This document shows positions 54,001 to 62,179 of a DNA stretch of 64,000 nucleotides, piece by piece. Positions within the stretch are counted from its first letter, which is position 1, and every line of letters begins with the position of its first letter. The stretch is from the NCBI RefSeq assembly GCF_022024015.1, contig NZ_CP091786.1, positions 930,001 to 994,000 on the forward strand, read 5' to 3'. A program made the position numbers and the translations under genes. Under the pieces are notes generated by a model that ran no database searches, was not told the origin of the DNA, and was given only the letters and a program-made list of their open reading frames with translations. The stretch comes from Prevotella sp. E9-3 (GTDB lineage: Bacteria; Bacteroidota; Bacteroidia; Bacteroidales; Bacteroidaceae).

Positions 54001-54160
54001 CTTCCTGAGTTCGCTGCGTTTGTATATGAATGCGTACAACCTGTTCACCTGGACCAGTTATGACAAGTACCAACAGGATCCGGAAATTCAGACCAACTCT
54101 GCCGGTGATGCCTATATGAACCAGCGAGTACTGAACTTCGGCGTGTCTGTATCTTTCTGA
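51071..54160 (+). CDS. SusC-like TonB-dependent outer-membrane transporter (second copy)
   Basis: 1029 residues from the ATG at 51071 (signal peptide FFLAALSISMLSMAQ). A canonical N-terminal domain (SLTLSGRVTAADGGDEMIGV), the usual LEEVIVVGHGQAKRITMTG stretch, plug (VQNTLAGKLPGFFSQQRSG, PLIVVDDVEYT, IKGANGVLVVKTRRG) and barrel ending in VLNFGVSVSF are present. It has the same length as the first copy but is clearly different in sequence. Last gene of the run, followed 43 bp later by a strong terminator. Confidence 0.96.
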   Translation: MKRLIFFLAALSISMLSMAQSLTLSGRVTAADGGDEMIGVTVKVKGTNRATVTDFNGRYTIKASQGERLVFSYIGYREHNVTVGTNQVVDIVMQPDNSDLEEVIVVGHGQAKRITMTGAVSAINGKELQKVPVSSVQNTLAGKLPGFFSQQRSGQPGKDASDFFIRGVSSLNSDGNKPLIVVDDVEYTYDQLSQINVNEIESISILKDASTTAIYGIKGANGVLVVKTRRGESGAPKINVRMETGVQMPVRTPKFLGSYETAQLVNEAYQNDGRPALFTDADLEHFRTGDDPYGHPNVNWYDEIFKESAQQSNVNVDVSGGSERLKYFVSVGYFSQDGLVRDFDSGDDLNSNYRYRRFNFRSNLDFQVTKNLDMRLDITSRFMNINEPRGINATGEIYNFSAMHPYSAPVMNPNGTNSYLYDTDSRRPTLNARLANEGYVRSRRNDNNLLYQANWKMDFLTKGLSSSVRLAYSTIDENARSAWRGEFPTWHYNSSNDTYTINPDNVFTKGVPAITVEPRTAIKDMNLMASVNYQRVFNDAHDVSAMLFYNRESTTTELNTPGWVSEPKVPEKFMGTTIKLSYKYKNRYLVDFNAAYNGSDRFSEDNRFGWFPAVGLGWAISEEPWFQKHVKGFDLLKIRASYGLVGSDVAMGNRYLYNQVYEKGRDYYFAEYEEEHFPGYREGALGNDHVTWEKAKKFDLGIDVNLWNSVSFTLDYFYDKRYDQLVYRNDIPLMLGVGTSPVNIARTTNQGIDGQIGYRNHWGDWGFNTNFVFSYAKNKIEYMAEAQQMYPWLAQTGHSIGQQFGYTWDGYYTPEDIALISTGADNAPAVPNTDVPVQAGDLKYKDLNGDHVIDDYDKSAIGLPNLPNTTLGWTVGGSWKGLTLSVLFQGSFNYSFSVVGTGIEPFKSQFQPLHLQRWTKERYESGENIDFPRLTSNPSTVNSAAAYMSDFWLIDAWYIRLKTIDLSYDFPRKLTPRFLSSLRLYMNAYNLFTWTSYDKYQQDPEIQTNSAGDAYMNQRVLNFGVSVSF

Positions 54161-54203
54161 TTTGCCTCTTAGAATAATATTAGTATAAGGAAAGTTCACT
54201 AAG

Positions 54204-54244
54204 AAAAAGTGTCGCAACGGAAATTCCCGTTGCGACACTTTTTT
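54204..54244 (+). terminator. Strong intrinsic terminator at the end of the susCD run
   Basis: A 17-bp perfect stem (54204-54220 with 54227-54243), 6-nt loop AAATTC, T-rich 3' side. No terminator of this strength is seen between 31.3 and 54.2 kb, in agreement with one long operon. Confidence 0.92.
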
Positions 54245-54558
54245 ATAGATGATTGTCTGATTACAGACAAAATGTTTTATTTCACAAGTACTCACTAATC
54301 AGTGTAGCATCATTGAAATTAGAGTAATTTTTTTCATACTCGTTTTGTTTAATTAAATCCGTTAGTTTTTTTTAAACTTAATGGCGTTGGTGATGCAAAA
54401 GTATACAATATTTATAAATTTGCAAAACTTTGAGCTGTGTCTTGATTAAAAGTGTACGGAAAACGTCTATTTTCTTCGAAATTGTTAGTTTTAGTGTGTA
54501 AAAATTAGACCAATTTATATAATTAATGGGTCAAACGGTTTTGATTGAGCTGCAGGTT
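54245..54558. other. Long AT-rich intergenic stretch upstream of the esterase gene
   Basis: Non-coding in both directions as far as I can see. It contains a small hairpin TGTCTG-ATTA-CAGACA (54254-54269) and a second TAnnTTTG match, TAAATTTG, at 54415-54422, which could start a longer leader or a non-coding transcript. Nothing else was recognised. Confidence 0.5.
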
Positions 54559-54590
54559 TTTGGTGGTTCGTTTATTATGTCTTATCTTTG
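54559..54590 (+). promoter_or_regulatory. Promoter of the esterase gene
   Basis: TTTG at 54559-54562, 20 bp, then TATCTTTG at 54583-54590, an almost ideal Bacteroidetes promoter. The leader would be about 50 nt. Confidence 0.78.
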
Positions 54591-54645
54591 TCGTCGAAAA
54601 TAATAAATCAGCTATAAATTGCTAACAAAATAAATAGTAAGAAGA

Positions 54646-56655
54646 ATGAAAAAGAAAAGTTTATTTCTACTTTCACTGTCGCTCATGGCAGTGATGGGGG
54701 CGGGTGCAAAACCTGTACTCCCCGAATTGTTTACCAGTAATATGGTGATGCAACAACTGGCTGAGGTGCCCGTTTGGGGAACAGCCAAGAAAGGAAAGGT
54801 GGTGACTGTTACGGCATCGTGGAATCATCAGACGGTATCTGCCAAAGCCGATGAGAACGGACGTTGGAAGGTCACTCTGCGTACCACTGAAGCCGGAGGT
54901 CCCTATACGGTGACTATCAGCGACGGTCAGAAAGTAACCCTCGAAAATGTGATGTTAGGCGAGGTGTGGCTCTGCTCTGGACAGTCGAACATGGAGATGC
55001 CTATCGATGGATGGGGACGTGTGTTGAACTTTGAAGAAGAAAAACAGGAGGCTAATCAGTATCAGAATATCCGACTGCTGCAGATGAAACGCCATGTGGA
55101 AACACAACCCAGCGATGAGGTAGTGACCACAGCAGGAGGATGGCAAGTATGTTCAGCTGCCAGTGTAAAAGAGTTTTCAGCTACGGGCTATTTCTTCGGT
55201 CGCGACATCCATAAGTATAGAAATGTGCCCGTTGGACTGATTGATGCCTCATGGGGAGGAACTTTCATTGAACCGTGGACGAGTGCCGACGCTTTGGCCC
55301 AATATCCCGAAATGCGTCCGGAAATAGCAAAAGTGCAAGCTATTCCAGCCGACAAACAGCAACAGTTGGCTTTCTATAGTGCCACGATGAGCGAGTGGGG
55401 CAAGAAAGAGAAACTGACTGATCCTGGCTATAAGAACGGCAAAGCTGTTTGGGCTTCCACTGATTTCGACGACTCTAAATGGAAAACCGTGGATGTGCCC
55501 TGCGAGTGGGGAAAGATGGGATTAGGAGATTTCGATGGTGTGATGTGGTATCGCCATGTGGTGAACATCCCCAAGTCAATGGCCGGAAAAGACTTGGTAT
55601 TGTCGTTGGGATGGGTAGATGACATCGACTACACTTTCTTCAATGGCGAGTCTGTGGGTGAGATGTTCGACTACGGACTGGACAGAAAATATACCATTCC
55701 CGGTCGCTTGGTAAAGGCGGGCCGCAATGTGATAGCCGTGCGAGTGATTGACATCATTGGTGGAGGTGGCATCTATCATGATGCGGCAAGTCTGTATCTT
55801 GAGCCTGTAAAAGGAAAGAAGAATCTGCGTATCAGTCTTGCCGCTCAGTGGCGCTACAAGCTGGGGGCTGAATTGAAAAACATGCCTTCGTTCCCCAATC
55901 TCCGACTAAATCAGCCCAATCAAGTGAATGTACTCTACAACGCTATGATCAATCCTATTATAAAGTTCCCAATTCGTGGTGCTATCTGGTATCAGGGATG
56001 CAATAACGAGCAGAAAGGCTATCAGTATCGCGAACTGTTACCCCTGATGATTCGCGACTGGCGCGAAAAGTGGGGCAAAGACTTTCCGTTCTATATCGTT
56101 CAGTTGGCCAATTTCCGTCAGCAGCAGAATGAGCCTGGTGATGACCTGTGGGCTGAGGTACGCGAGGCACAGGCCATGACTGCCCAGCATGTAGAAAACT
56201 CAGGACTGGCATGTACCATTGATATTGGAGATGCTTTTGATATTCATCCACGCAATAAGCAAGAAGTAGGACGCCGATTGGCTCTGCAGGCACGTGCCAA
56301 GACCTATGGCGAGAAGATTGAATACAGCGGACCTGTGTATAAAAACTATCAGATTGAAGGCAGACAAATTCGTATTTTCTTTGATCATGCTGAGGGCCTT
56401 ACTGCCCGTAATGGCGAACAGCCTAAGGGCTTTGCTATTGCAGGTAGCGACCGTAAGTTCTATTGGGCTACGGCTCGAATTGAAGGAAACAGCATCGTAG
56501 TGAGCTGTCCGGAAGTGAAATATCCTGTGGCTGTGCGCTATGCCTGGCATGAGAATCCTATCTGCAACATTCAGAACAAGCAGGGCTTGCCTGCCGTTCC
56601 TTTCCGTACCGATGATTGGGCAGGCAAATCATTCAACGTAAGAAAAGCGTTGTAG
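54646..56655 (+). CDS. Exported SGNH carbohydrate acetylesterase (sialate O-acetylesterase-like, CE20-type layout)
   Basis: 669 residues with a signal peptide (LLSLSLMAVMGAGA). Catalytic Ser in LCSGQSNMEMP (about residue 112), oxyanion-type stretch GAIWYQGCNNE (about 446), and Asp/His in IDIGDAFDIHPRNKQEVGRR (about 525-540). A jelly-roll module (about 260-380, WASTDFDDSKWKTVDVP and following) is inserted between the two halves of the catalytic domain, as in CE20 xylan/pectin-type esterases. It probably removes acetyl groups from plant polysaccharide so that the lyase and glycosidases nearby can act. Own promoter; convergent with the PL11 gene, sharing a terminator. Confidence 0.9.
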   Translation: MKKKSLFLLSLSLMAVMGAGAKPVLPELFTSNMVMQQLAEVPVWGTAKKGKVVTVTASWNHQTVSAKADENGRWKVTLRTTEAGGPYTVTISDGQKVTLENVMLGEVWLCSGQSNMEMPIDGWGRVLNFEEEKQEANQYQNIRLLQMKRHVETQPSDEVVTTAGGWQVCSAASVKEFSATGYFFGRDIHKYRNVPVGLIDASWGGTFIEPWTSADALAQYPEMRPEIAKVQAIPADKQQQLAFYSATMSEWGKKEKLTDPGYKNGKAVWASTDFDDSKWKTVDVPCEWGKMGLGDFDGVMWYRHVVNIPKSMAGKDLVLSLGWVDDIDYTFFNGESVGEMFDYGLDRKYTIPGRLVKAGRNVIAVRVIDIIGGGGIYHDAASLYLEPVKGKKNLRISLAAQWRYKLGAELKNMPSFPNLRLNQPNQVNVLYNAMINPIIKFPIRGAIWYQGCNNEQKGYQYRELLPLMIRDWREKWGKDFPFYIVQLANFRQQQNEPGDDLWAEVREAQAMTAQHVENSGLACTIDIGDAFDIHPRNKQEVGRRLALQARAKTYGEKIEYSGPVYKNYQIEGRQIRIFFDHAEGLTARNGEQPKGFAIAGSDRKFYWATARIEGNSIVVSCPEVKYPVAVRYAWHENPICNIQNKQGLPAVPFRTDDWAGKSFNVRKAL

Positions 56656-56726
56656 AGTGAAGAATCTATTATGACAACATGATTTTTGCTTAGAGGCCTT
56701 TCAAGCCAAGAGTGATATAAAAAAGA

Positions 56727-56759
56727 AGAAGCGAGAGGTAATCGATGCCTCTCGCTTCT
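56727..56759. terminator. Bidirectional terminator between esterase and PL11 genes
   Basis: A 12-bp perfect stem (56727-56738 with 56748-56759) and a 9-nt loop, A-rich on the left. It sits in the 150-bp convergent gap. Confidence 0.85.
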
Positions 56760-56805
56760 CTTGTTTTGCTTCAAAAGTTAGCGAAGCAGTGTGTAGTTGT
56801 AGTAT

Positions 56806-59800
56806 TTATTTAACGATGAATTTCTTTCCGTTGCGGATGTAGATACCGCCAGGCAGACCTTCGGCCGTTTCGTTGGCAGTGCGAACCTTACGGCCACGCA
56901 GATCGTAAATGGCTTTAGGATCGGCATTGTTGTCACGGCGCAGTTCGCTTACACCCAGTTCGATGCTCTTCACAATCAGCAGGCCTTCACTGATGCGTGA
57001 GGTATCCCAATCGATGCCGCCCTGCATATCGAACTTAGGCGTACCGCTCAGCTTCTTGGCCACAAATACGCGGATGCTGTCGCCAACAGCCAGTGTGTTG
57101 GAACTGCTGGGCACAATGCGGATCGTTCCGTTCATGGTCAGCGTGTTGATACCTTCAATAGATGTACAGCCGTTGGCAGTGGCAGAAGCATTCTTGCTGG
57201 CACCAATCACTAATAGTGAATTTGAATTAAAGGTAACACTCTTGTTGTTGAAGAAGATGCTGCCCGAAACAGCTCCGTTGTATGAGCCTGGACGAACCTC
57301 TCCCTGTACCGTAACAGAACTGTTGCCGAGTGGATTGGTTGACTTGTTGGTTCCTGAGAGAATGGCGCCCGATTGAATAGTCAGTTTGCCTGTACCCAGT
57401 TTAGCGGAACTTCCAATCTTCAGTTCGCCTTCCGTAATAGTGGTGGTGCCGCTATTGGTATTGGCTCCATTCCAAGTGATTCTACCTGTGCCCACTTTCT
57501 GGAAGTTGGCGTTGCTGGTGATACGAACCGTTGTAGTCCAGTCGGCATCGTTACCCACCTTCCATGTGTTGGCGCCTGGCGTACTGTTGTTGTCAAAAGC
57601 ACAACTGCCGCCCAGAGAACCGCTACCAGTCACCTTACCGATATGGAAGGTGCGACCATTATTCTGAACCTCTACTTTCTCACCGATATCCATAGTACCC
57701 TTTGGCATGCTGCCATCCTTGCTCATAGTGAAGCGTTCCAGCACGGGATCGTCCTGACTTGAACGTGGAACAATAGTGCCTTCAAACTCGCTGAAGTCCA
57801 TGGCAATGGGAGTACGTGTAGCATACCAGCTAGAACCCTTGATAGTGGTGCAGAAGATAGTTAATGTGCCTTCACCCGTCACCTTGTTTGTATAGGTAGA
57901 ACTGTTGGCCAGATACCAGGTTCCTTTCTTGCTCTTGGTCACGTTAACGGCGTAGCTGGTACCAGTATTTTCACGCAATTCACCGCCTTGATAGATAACC
58001 GTCTTCGCAGGCACATTGGCGTTCAGACATTGAACGGTTCCGGCGGTGAGTACCATGCGTTCCAACGATGGATTCGACTGGCTCAGCTTCATCCATCCGG
58101 CTCCACGCTTGGTCATCTGTGTACCAGACATGGCTGCTGATACAAAGAAATCGTTGGTGTTGTTGATGACACCGCCTTGCTCAGTTTCAAAGCGGATGGG
58201 CGAGCCATTGGTTACGGTAGCTGTGGCGCGCAGTTCGCCACCATTCTCAATAATGAACTTGTTGGCATTCGTTGTCATGGCGCCAAGGTTGCCCTTAGGC
58301 TGATTGGCATTGGCCAGTGATTTAACGATGACAGTACCGCCCGAGATGCGGTTGCCGCCAGTGTAGGTGTTATCCGTATGAATGGTGAGACTGCCTTTGC
58401 CGTTCTTCACCAGTGTAGTTTTTCCTTTCAGTTCGCCGTTGCCTTTCAATGTATATGCACGGCTATTCTCGAAGAATACAGTGTCGGCTTCGAGTTGTGT
58501 GTCGAGTGTGATGTTGAAGATGGAAGCTTCGTCATTGAAGAGAACGTCATCGCCGGTTACGAAACCTACGCTCTCCTCGTTTTTGGTGAAATTTTGAGTT
58601 TGGTCGAGATCCCAGACACCGCTCTCGCTACCATTCCATGTGATGGTGGTTGCAGAACGCATGTTCTCTATGTTCAGGTATAGCTTGCCTTCTTCCCATA
58701 CAAGAGTAGCCTTCTGGGTTGTGCTCATACCCTCTATGCGGATGTCTTCGAGTTCGCCTTCTATTTTCTCAATCTCGCCAATGAGATAGCGGCCTGTAGT
58801 CATCTGACCATCGCTGTTGCGTCCAATAAACTGGAACACAGGTACCATAAATTGTGGACCATACTGCCAGTTTTTCTTCTCAATGGTCATTATTTTTGCT
58901 TTCACTTTGTCGGCCTTCAAATCTTCGCCGCTGTCGTCAAGGTCGAAAATGATGCGTGAACCGAAGCCAAGGAGCAGAGAGTCTGTGGTAACGGTTCCAA
59001 TAGCACTCTCGTGGCCAGGACGCAGTTTGGCATCGTAGTCCATCTTGATGCTGCGGAACGTACCGTTGGTGTTCAGCTCAGCAAAGCGGTTTAGCCAGAG
59101 TGGAGAATTTTTCAGCGTGCCGTCAAAATTCAGTGTACCTGCCCAGATGCTGGTCTCACCGGTATAGGTGTTGTCGGTGGCTGGCAGGGTGAGAATACCA
59201 TCGCCCTGTTTCACCAGTCGCATGTTGCCCGAAAAGGCTGCTCCTGATACCTCGCAGGTATAGTATTTGTAGTTGATCTTTGCACCGCCATTGGTGATGT
59301 TGCTGTTGGTGCCTTGAACCCAAGAAGGAATGTTGAAGGTTACCATATAAGGATTGGCTCCTTCGGCCACACTGATCTTTGTGTCGGCATATTCGCACAT
59401 CAGCACGTGCTGGTCGTTGTATGAAGCATCAATGCTGCCGCCATTGTTTATTTCCTTACGGCCCGTCATCGTGAAGGGTGGGGGAGCAACTGTGATGCCT
59501 TCCAGTTCGCCCAGGAAGTAGCTGGCGTGAGGAGGCTGGTTGTAGCCCATTGTTTCCCATACCATTCCCTGACGGTACTGATGGTCGTGCCAAAGCGTGT
59601 AGTTGCGGTATTTTGTTGCTAAATTAGTAGTGTACACACGTACAAATTTATTATCTGCTGTACGCACAACGATTTCTTCACGCCAGTCGCCCAGAATATC
59701 GCCAGTAGATGATGGGGTGTTCTTTGTCCAGTTGCAGTTGGCAGTACCATCGGCAGTAAACACAATAGAGCCGTCGCCTTTGAACACTCGTGCAGCACCT

Positions 59801-61356
59801 TCGCGTGAGTTGGCACCGTCGAGACCTTCTTCGAGCAGGTCGCCATCCCAATAGATGCGGAAGTTATTTGTAAAACCGCCGGGGCCGCCATCGATAGGCT
59901 TGTCGGCCACGCAAGAGATAGTACCCGACTGACTTGAATGGCCAATAGCTCCAGGATAGTTGTTTGAGAAATTGCCACAGAGCGCACGGCCGTCATCGCC
60001 AGTGCTTACCATGCGGTAGTATATTTTCGAAGTGGTAGCGTTGCGGTAGTTCATGGCAGGCTCGTCCTCGTTGCAGGCGAATATTTCCTGTCCGTGACGA
60101 TAGGGGTCGAAGTCGGAACAGTGCTGGGCATCGCCATGGCCAAGACCGGTAGTGGAAAGTCCCTTACCATTGTCGTCTATCACCATAGAACCAAAGCAGA
60201 TCTCATCGCGGCCGTCCCAGTCAACATCGGCAATACCGAAGTTGTGATAGCCGTTGCCATACCATGGATCGCCCCAACCGCCGTTGTTCGACCATTCCCA
60301 ATAAAGGCTCAACTTGTGGGTTACAGGGTCAACACTGAAGGCCTTCATGTGGTGTTTGGTGTAGCATCCGCGACCAAGGAAAATATAAGGTTTGCGACCA
60401 TCCAGGAACGGAGCACCGAAATAGTGCTTGGTGGCACGGTGGCCATAACCGTCACCCCAGTCGTTCACATCACCACGAGCCACAGGATAGGTAATCCAAT
60501 TGGGCGAGCTGGCCGAACCAATCTGGTAAGGCTTGCCAGTGGCACCCTCCAGATACAGTAGGTATTCAGCACCTGTATTGGTGTAGGCAGCATTGTTGTC
60601 ATCGTGGCGAACAGTGTTTCGGGTATTCACGTTCATGTTGCCAATATTGACAGTGGTACCGTCCGAACAGTGAATAATCATATTGTCGGCACCACGCATC
60701 AACACCTCGGCTTTGCCGTCCTGGTCCCAGTCGTAGCCTACGGCGTCATACTGTTCGTCAGGACCGCTTACCATATTTGGGCCTAAGTCTATCCACCAAA
60801 GGCGGTCACCCTTGATGTTATAGACTTCGATATGGTTATAGCGAGTCTTGTTACTGATAGGATAGTTGCCTTCAGTCTCGTTATAGTCGCCACCGTAGTT
60901 GCGCTTCATGATAAATTCTGAAACGCCGTCACCGGTGAGGTCGGCCAAGGCAATATCGTTGATGTTGCAATCGGCAGTCATGTCTTTGCCTTCACGGTCG
61001 GTCACAGATGCTACTGCAAACTGGATGTACTGCTGGTTCAAACGGGTCACAGCAGCACATTTTTCCTGCTCCTTGCCTCGAACCACTGCAGCCACCTGAT
61101 ACTTACAGCCGGCCTTACCGTTGGGGTCGGTAAAGTTTGAAACCTTCAGAGGGGCATCGTTCACCTTCTGTCCGTCACGATACAGGTTGTACTCGGTGTC
61201 GTAGTATTCTTCACCGAAAATACGCCAGCTCACAAAACTTCCATTGCCAGAGGGAACAGCCACCAGTCCGCGATCGAGTTTGTCGGTAGTACGCTGTGCC
61301 TGAACACTTGATATGAGTGTTAGCAATAATACTGTTAAGATAAATAGTCGTCTCAT
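56806..61356 (-). CDS. Secreted rhamnogalacturonan lyase (PL11) with long beta-repeat region
   Basis: 1516 residues, signal peptide at the N-terminus (LFILTVLLLTLISSVQA). Residues 22-640 are a full PL11 domain: the start RGLVAVPSGNGSFVSWRIFG is diagnostic, and the beta-propeller carries repeated calcium-binding-like DxTGDGxxE and DxDGRDEICFG motifs plus GDILGDWREEIVVRT. It cleaves the backbone of rhamnogalacturonan I between rhamnose and galacturonate. Residues 700-1440 hold several autotransporter-associated beta-strand repeats (LVKNGKGSLTIHTDNTYTGG type) that would form a long beta-helix stalk or adhesin. The end (IYDLRGRKV...GGIYIRNGKKFIVK) is the sorting-like tail. PL11 enzymes are usually about 600-800 residues, so the repeat half is an unusual addition. 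Confidence 0.94.
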   Translation of the reverse strand: MRRLFILTVLLLTLISSVQAQRTTDKLDRGLVAVPSGNGSFVSWRIFGEEYYDTEYNLYRDGQKVNDAPLKVSNFTDPNGKAGCKYQVAAVVRGKEQEKCAAVTRLNQQYIQFAVASVTDREGKDMTADCNINDIALADLTGDGVSEFIMKRNYGGDYNETEGNYPISNKTRYNHIEVYNIKGDRLWWIDLGPNMVSGPDEQYDAVGYDWDQDGKAEVLMRGADNMIIHCSDGTTVNIGNMNVNTRNTVRHDDNNAAYTNTGAEYLLYLEGATGKPYQIGSASSPNWITYPVARGDVNDWGDGYGHRATKHYFGAPFLDGRKPYIFLGRGCYTKHHMKAFSVDPVTHKLSLYWEWSNNGGWGDPWYGNGYHNFGIADVDWDGRDEICFGSMVIDDNGKGLSTTGLGHGDAQHCSDFDPYRHGQEIFACNEDEPAMNYRNATTSKIYYRMVSTGDDGRALCGNFSNNYPGAIGHSSQSGTISCVADKPIDGGPGGFTNNFRIYWDGDLLEEGLDGANSREGAARVFKGDGSIVFTADGTANCNWTKNTPSSTGDILGDWREEIVVRTADNKFVRVYTTNLATKYRNYTLWHDHQYRQGMVWETMGYNQPPHASYFLGELEGITVAPPPFTMTGRKEINNGGSIDASYNDQHVLMCEYADTKISVAEGANPYMVTFNIPSWVQGTNSNITNGGAKINYKYYTCEVSGAAFSGNMRLVKQGDGILTLPATDNTYTGETSIWAGTLNFDGTLKNSPLWLNRFAELNTNGTFRSIKMDYDAKLRPGHESAIGTVTTDSLLLGFGSRIIFDLDDSGEDLKADKVKAKIMTIEKKNWQYGPQFMVPVFQFIGRNSDGQMTTGRYLIGEIEKIEGELEDIRIEGMSTTQKATLVWEEGKLYLNIENMRSATTITWNGSESGVWDLDQTQNFTKNEESVGFVTGDDVLFNDEASIFNITLDTQLEADTVFFENSRAYTLKGNGELKGKTTLVKNGKGSLTIHTDNTYTGGNRISGGTVIVKSLANANQPKGNLGAMTTNANKFIIENGGELRATATVTNGSPIRFETEQGGVINNTNDFFVSAAMSGTQMTKRGAGWMKLSQSNPSLERMVLTAGTVQCLNANVPAKTVIYQGGELRENTGTSYAVNVTKSKKGTWYLANSSTYTNKVTGEGTLTIFCTTIKGSSWYATRTPIAMDFSEFEGTIVPRSSQDDPVLERFTMSKDGSMPKGTMDIGEKVEVQNNGRTFHIGKVTGSGSLGGSCAFDNNSTPGANTWKVGNDADWTTTVRITSNANFQKVGTGRITWNGANTNSGTTTITEGELKIGSSAKLGTGKLTIQSGAILSGTNKSTNPLGNSSVTVQGEVRPGSYNGAVSGSIFFNNKSVTFNSNSLLVIGASKNASATANGCTSIEGINTLTMNGTIRIVPSSSNTLAVGDSIRVFVAKKLSGTPKFDMQGGIDWDTSRISEGLLIVKSIELGVSELRRDNNADPKAIYDLRGRKVRTANETAEGLPGGIYIRNGKKFIVK

Positions 61357-61456
61357 TCTTGTGGGTAGGATTGTTATGTTATTATTTTATAGTTTTACGA
61401 AATATAAAGGTTTGAGTAAAAAACAGTCAATTCTTTTGTCTTATAGTTAGTCGCTG

Positions 61457-61486
61457 CAAAGGTAAATAATAATAATGAAACGGCAA
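61457..61486 (-). promoter_or_regulatory. Promoter of the PL11 gene
   Basis: The minus strand reads TTG (61486-61484), 19 bp, then TACCTTTG (61464-61457). The leader would be about 95 nt. The rest of the gap from 61487 to 61731 is AT-rich and shows nothing recognisable. Confidence 0.65.
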
Positions 61487-61731
61487 TGCTTTTTATGGAA
61501 TAATTGTATTTTTTACACAAAATAGTCCATGATATAGTCTTTATTATTCCATCTATATAAAATTAATGATTTCATTAGTTTGCTAGATGGTCAGTCGTGG
61601 GAAATATATGTCAAAAGCCGCTGAAAGTGTATATATATACCGTTTGATTTTCGAAAATTAAGACAAATAAAATTCGCAAACTAGAACGGAGAGACAACCA
61701 AAATTCACCTTTTGGGGTTCTTGAACGGCCG

Positions 61732-61874
61732 TTATACCGCAATTTTCTGCATCTTATACCGCAATCCTTTAAGTTTTATACCGCAACTTAATGGTAGTTG
61801 CAGTATAACTGAATGGTAGTTGCAGTATAGTTTTCATTCAATTACGGTATAACTACCATTCAATTGCAGCTTAT
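61732..61874. repeat. Word array C (seven units, 22-bp pitch)
   Basis: An 11-bp core recurs at exactly 22-bp steps, starting at 61732, 61754, 61776, 61798, 61820, 61842 and 61864. Units 1-3 are identical TTATACCGCAA; units 4-7 are the reverse-complement form with small changes (TTGCAGTATAA, TTGCAGTATAG, TTACGGTATAA, TTGCAGCTTAT). The 11-bp spacers differ, but the third and fourth are near-identical (CTTAATGGTAG, CTGAATGGTAG) and the sixth (CTACCATTCAA) is nearly their complement, giving a 12-bp inverted repeat 61810-61821/61851-61862. The array lies between the PL11 promoter and the ROK gene's terminator. Confidence 0.92.
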
Positions 61875-62110
61875 ATTCGGGGACTTTTAAGAAAAAAGAG
61901 ATGCCTTTTTGAATCTCATAATTGTAAGTATTTGATGTTCAGTTGGTTGCGAACAATTCGCAACTTACACAACACTTGCTCATATTTCGCACAGAGAAGT
62001 CCAAAGATGGAGTTGGTGAATTCCGTGCGATTCTCACGCGCTTTAATGTAATAAATATGCATTCAGAAAGTGCATAGATATACTTGTTGTGCTCTTTTGG
62101 GGGGACTGTA
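61875..62110. other. Intergenic region, doubtful minus-strand ORF and hairpin
   Basis: A minus-strand frame (61939-62145, 68 residues, Cys- and basic-rich, with SPTPSLDFSVRN) has no recognisable domain, no promoter box, and runs through the ROK terminator, so I do not call it a gene. GTTGCGAA-CAA-TTCGCAAC at 61946-61964 can form an 8-bp hairpin. Possibly a dispersed intergenic element. Confidence 0.35.
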
Positions 62111-62156
62111 AAAAAACAAGGAAGAAGTATGATCAACGGGGTCATACTTCTTCCTT
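62111..62156 (-). terminator. Intrinsic terminator of the ROK kinase gene
   Basis: A 15-bp perfect stem (62118-62132 with 62142-62156), 9-nt loop, followed on the minus strand by T6. It lies 24 bp after the stop codon. Confidence 0.9.
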
Positions 62157-62179
62157 CGTAATTATTTATTTGTTATAGA

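Noticed and set aside
53531..54295. 254-codon minus-strand ORF
   Set aside because: Antisense to the second susC gene and across its terminator; low-complexity composition and no domain.
61939..62145. 68-codon minus-strand ORF as a real gene
   Set aside because: Overlaps the ROK terminator, no promoter box, no recognisable domain. Kept only as a remark on the intergenic region.
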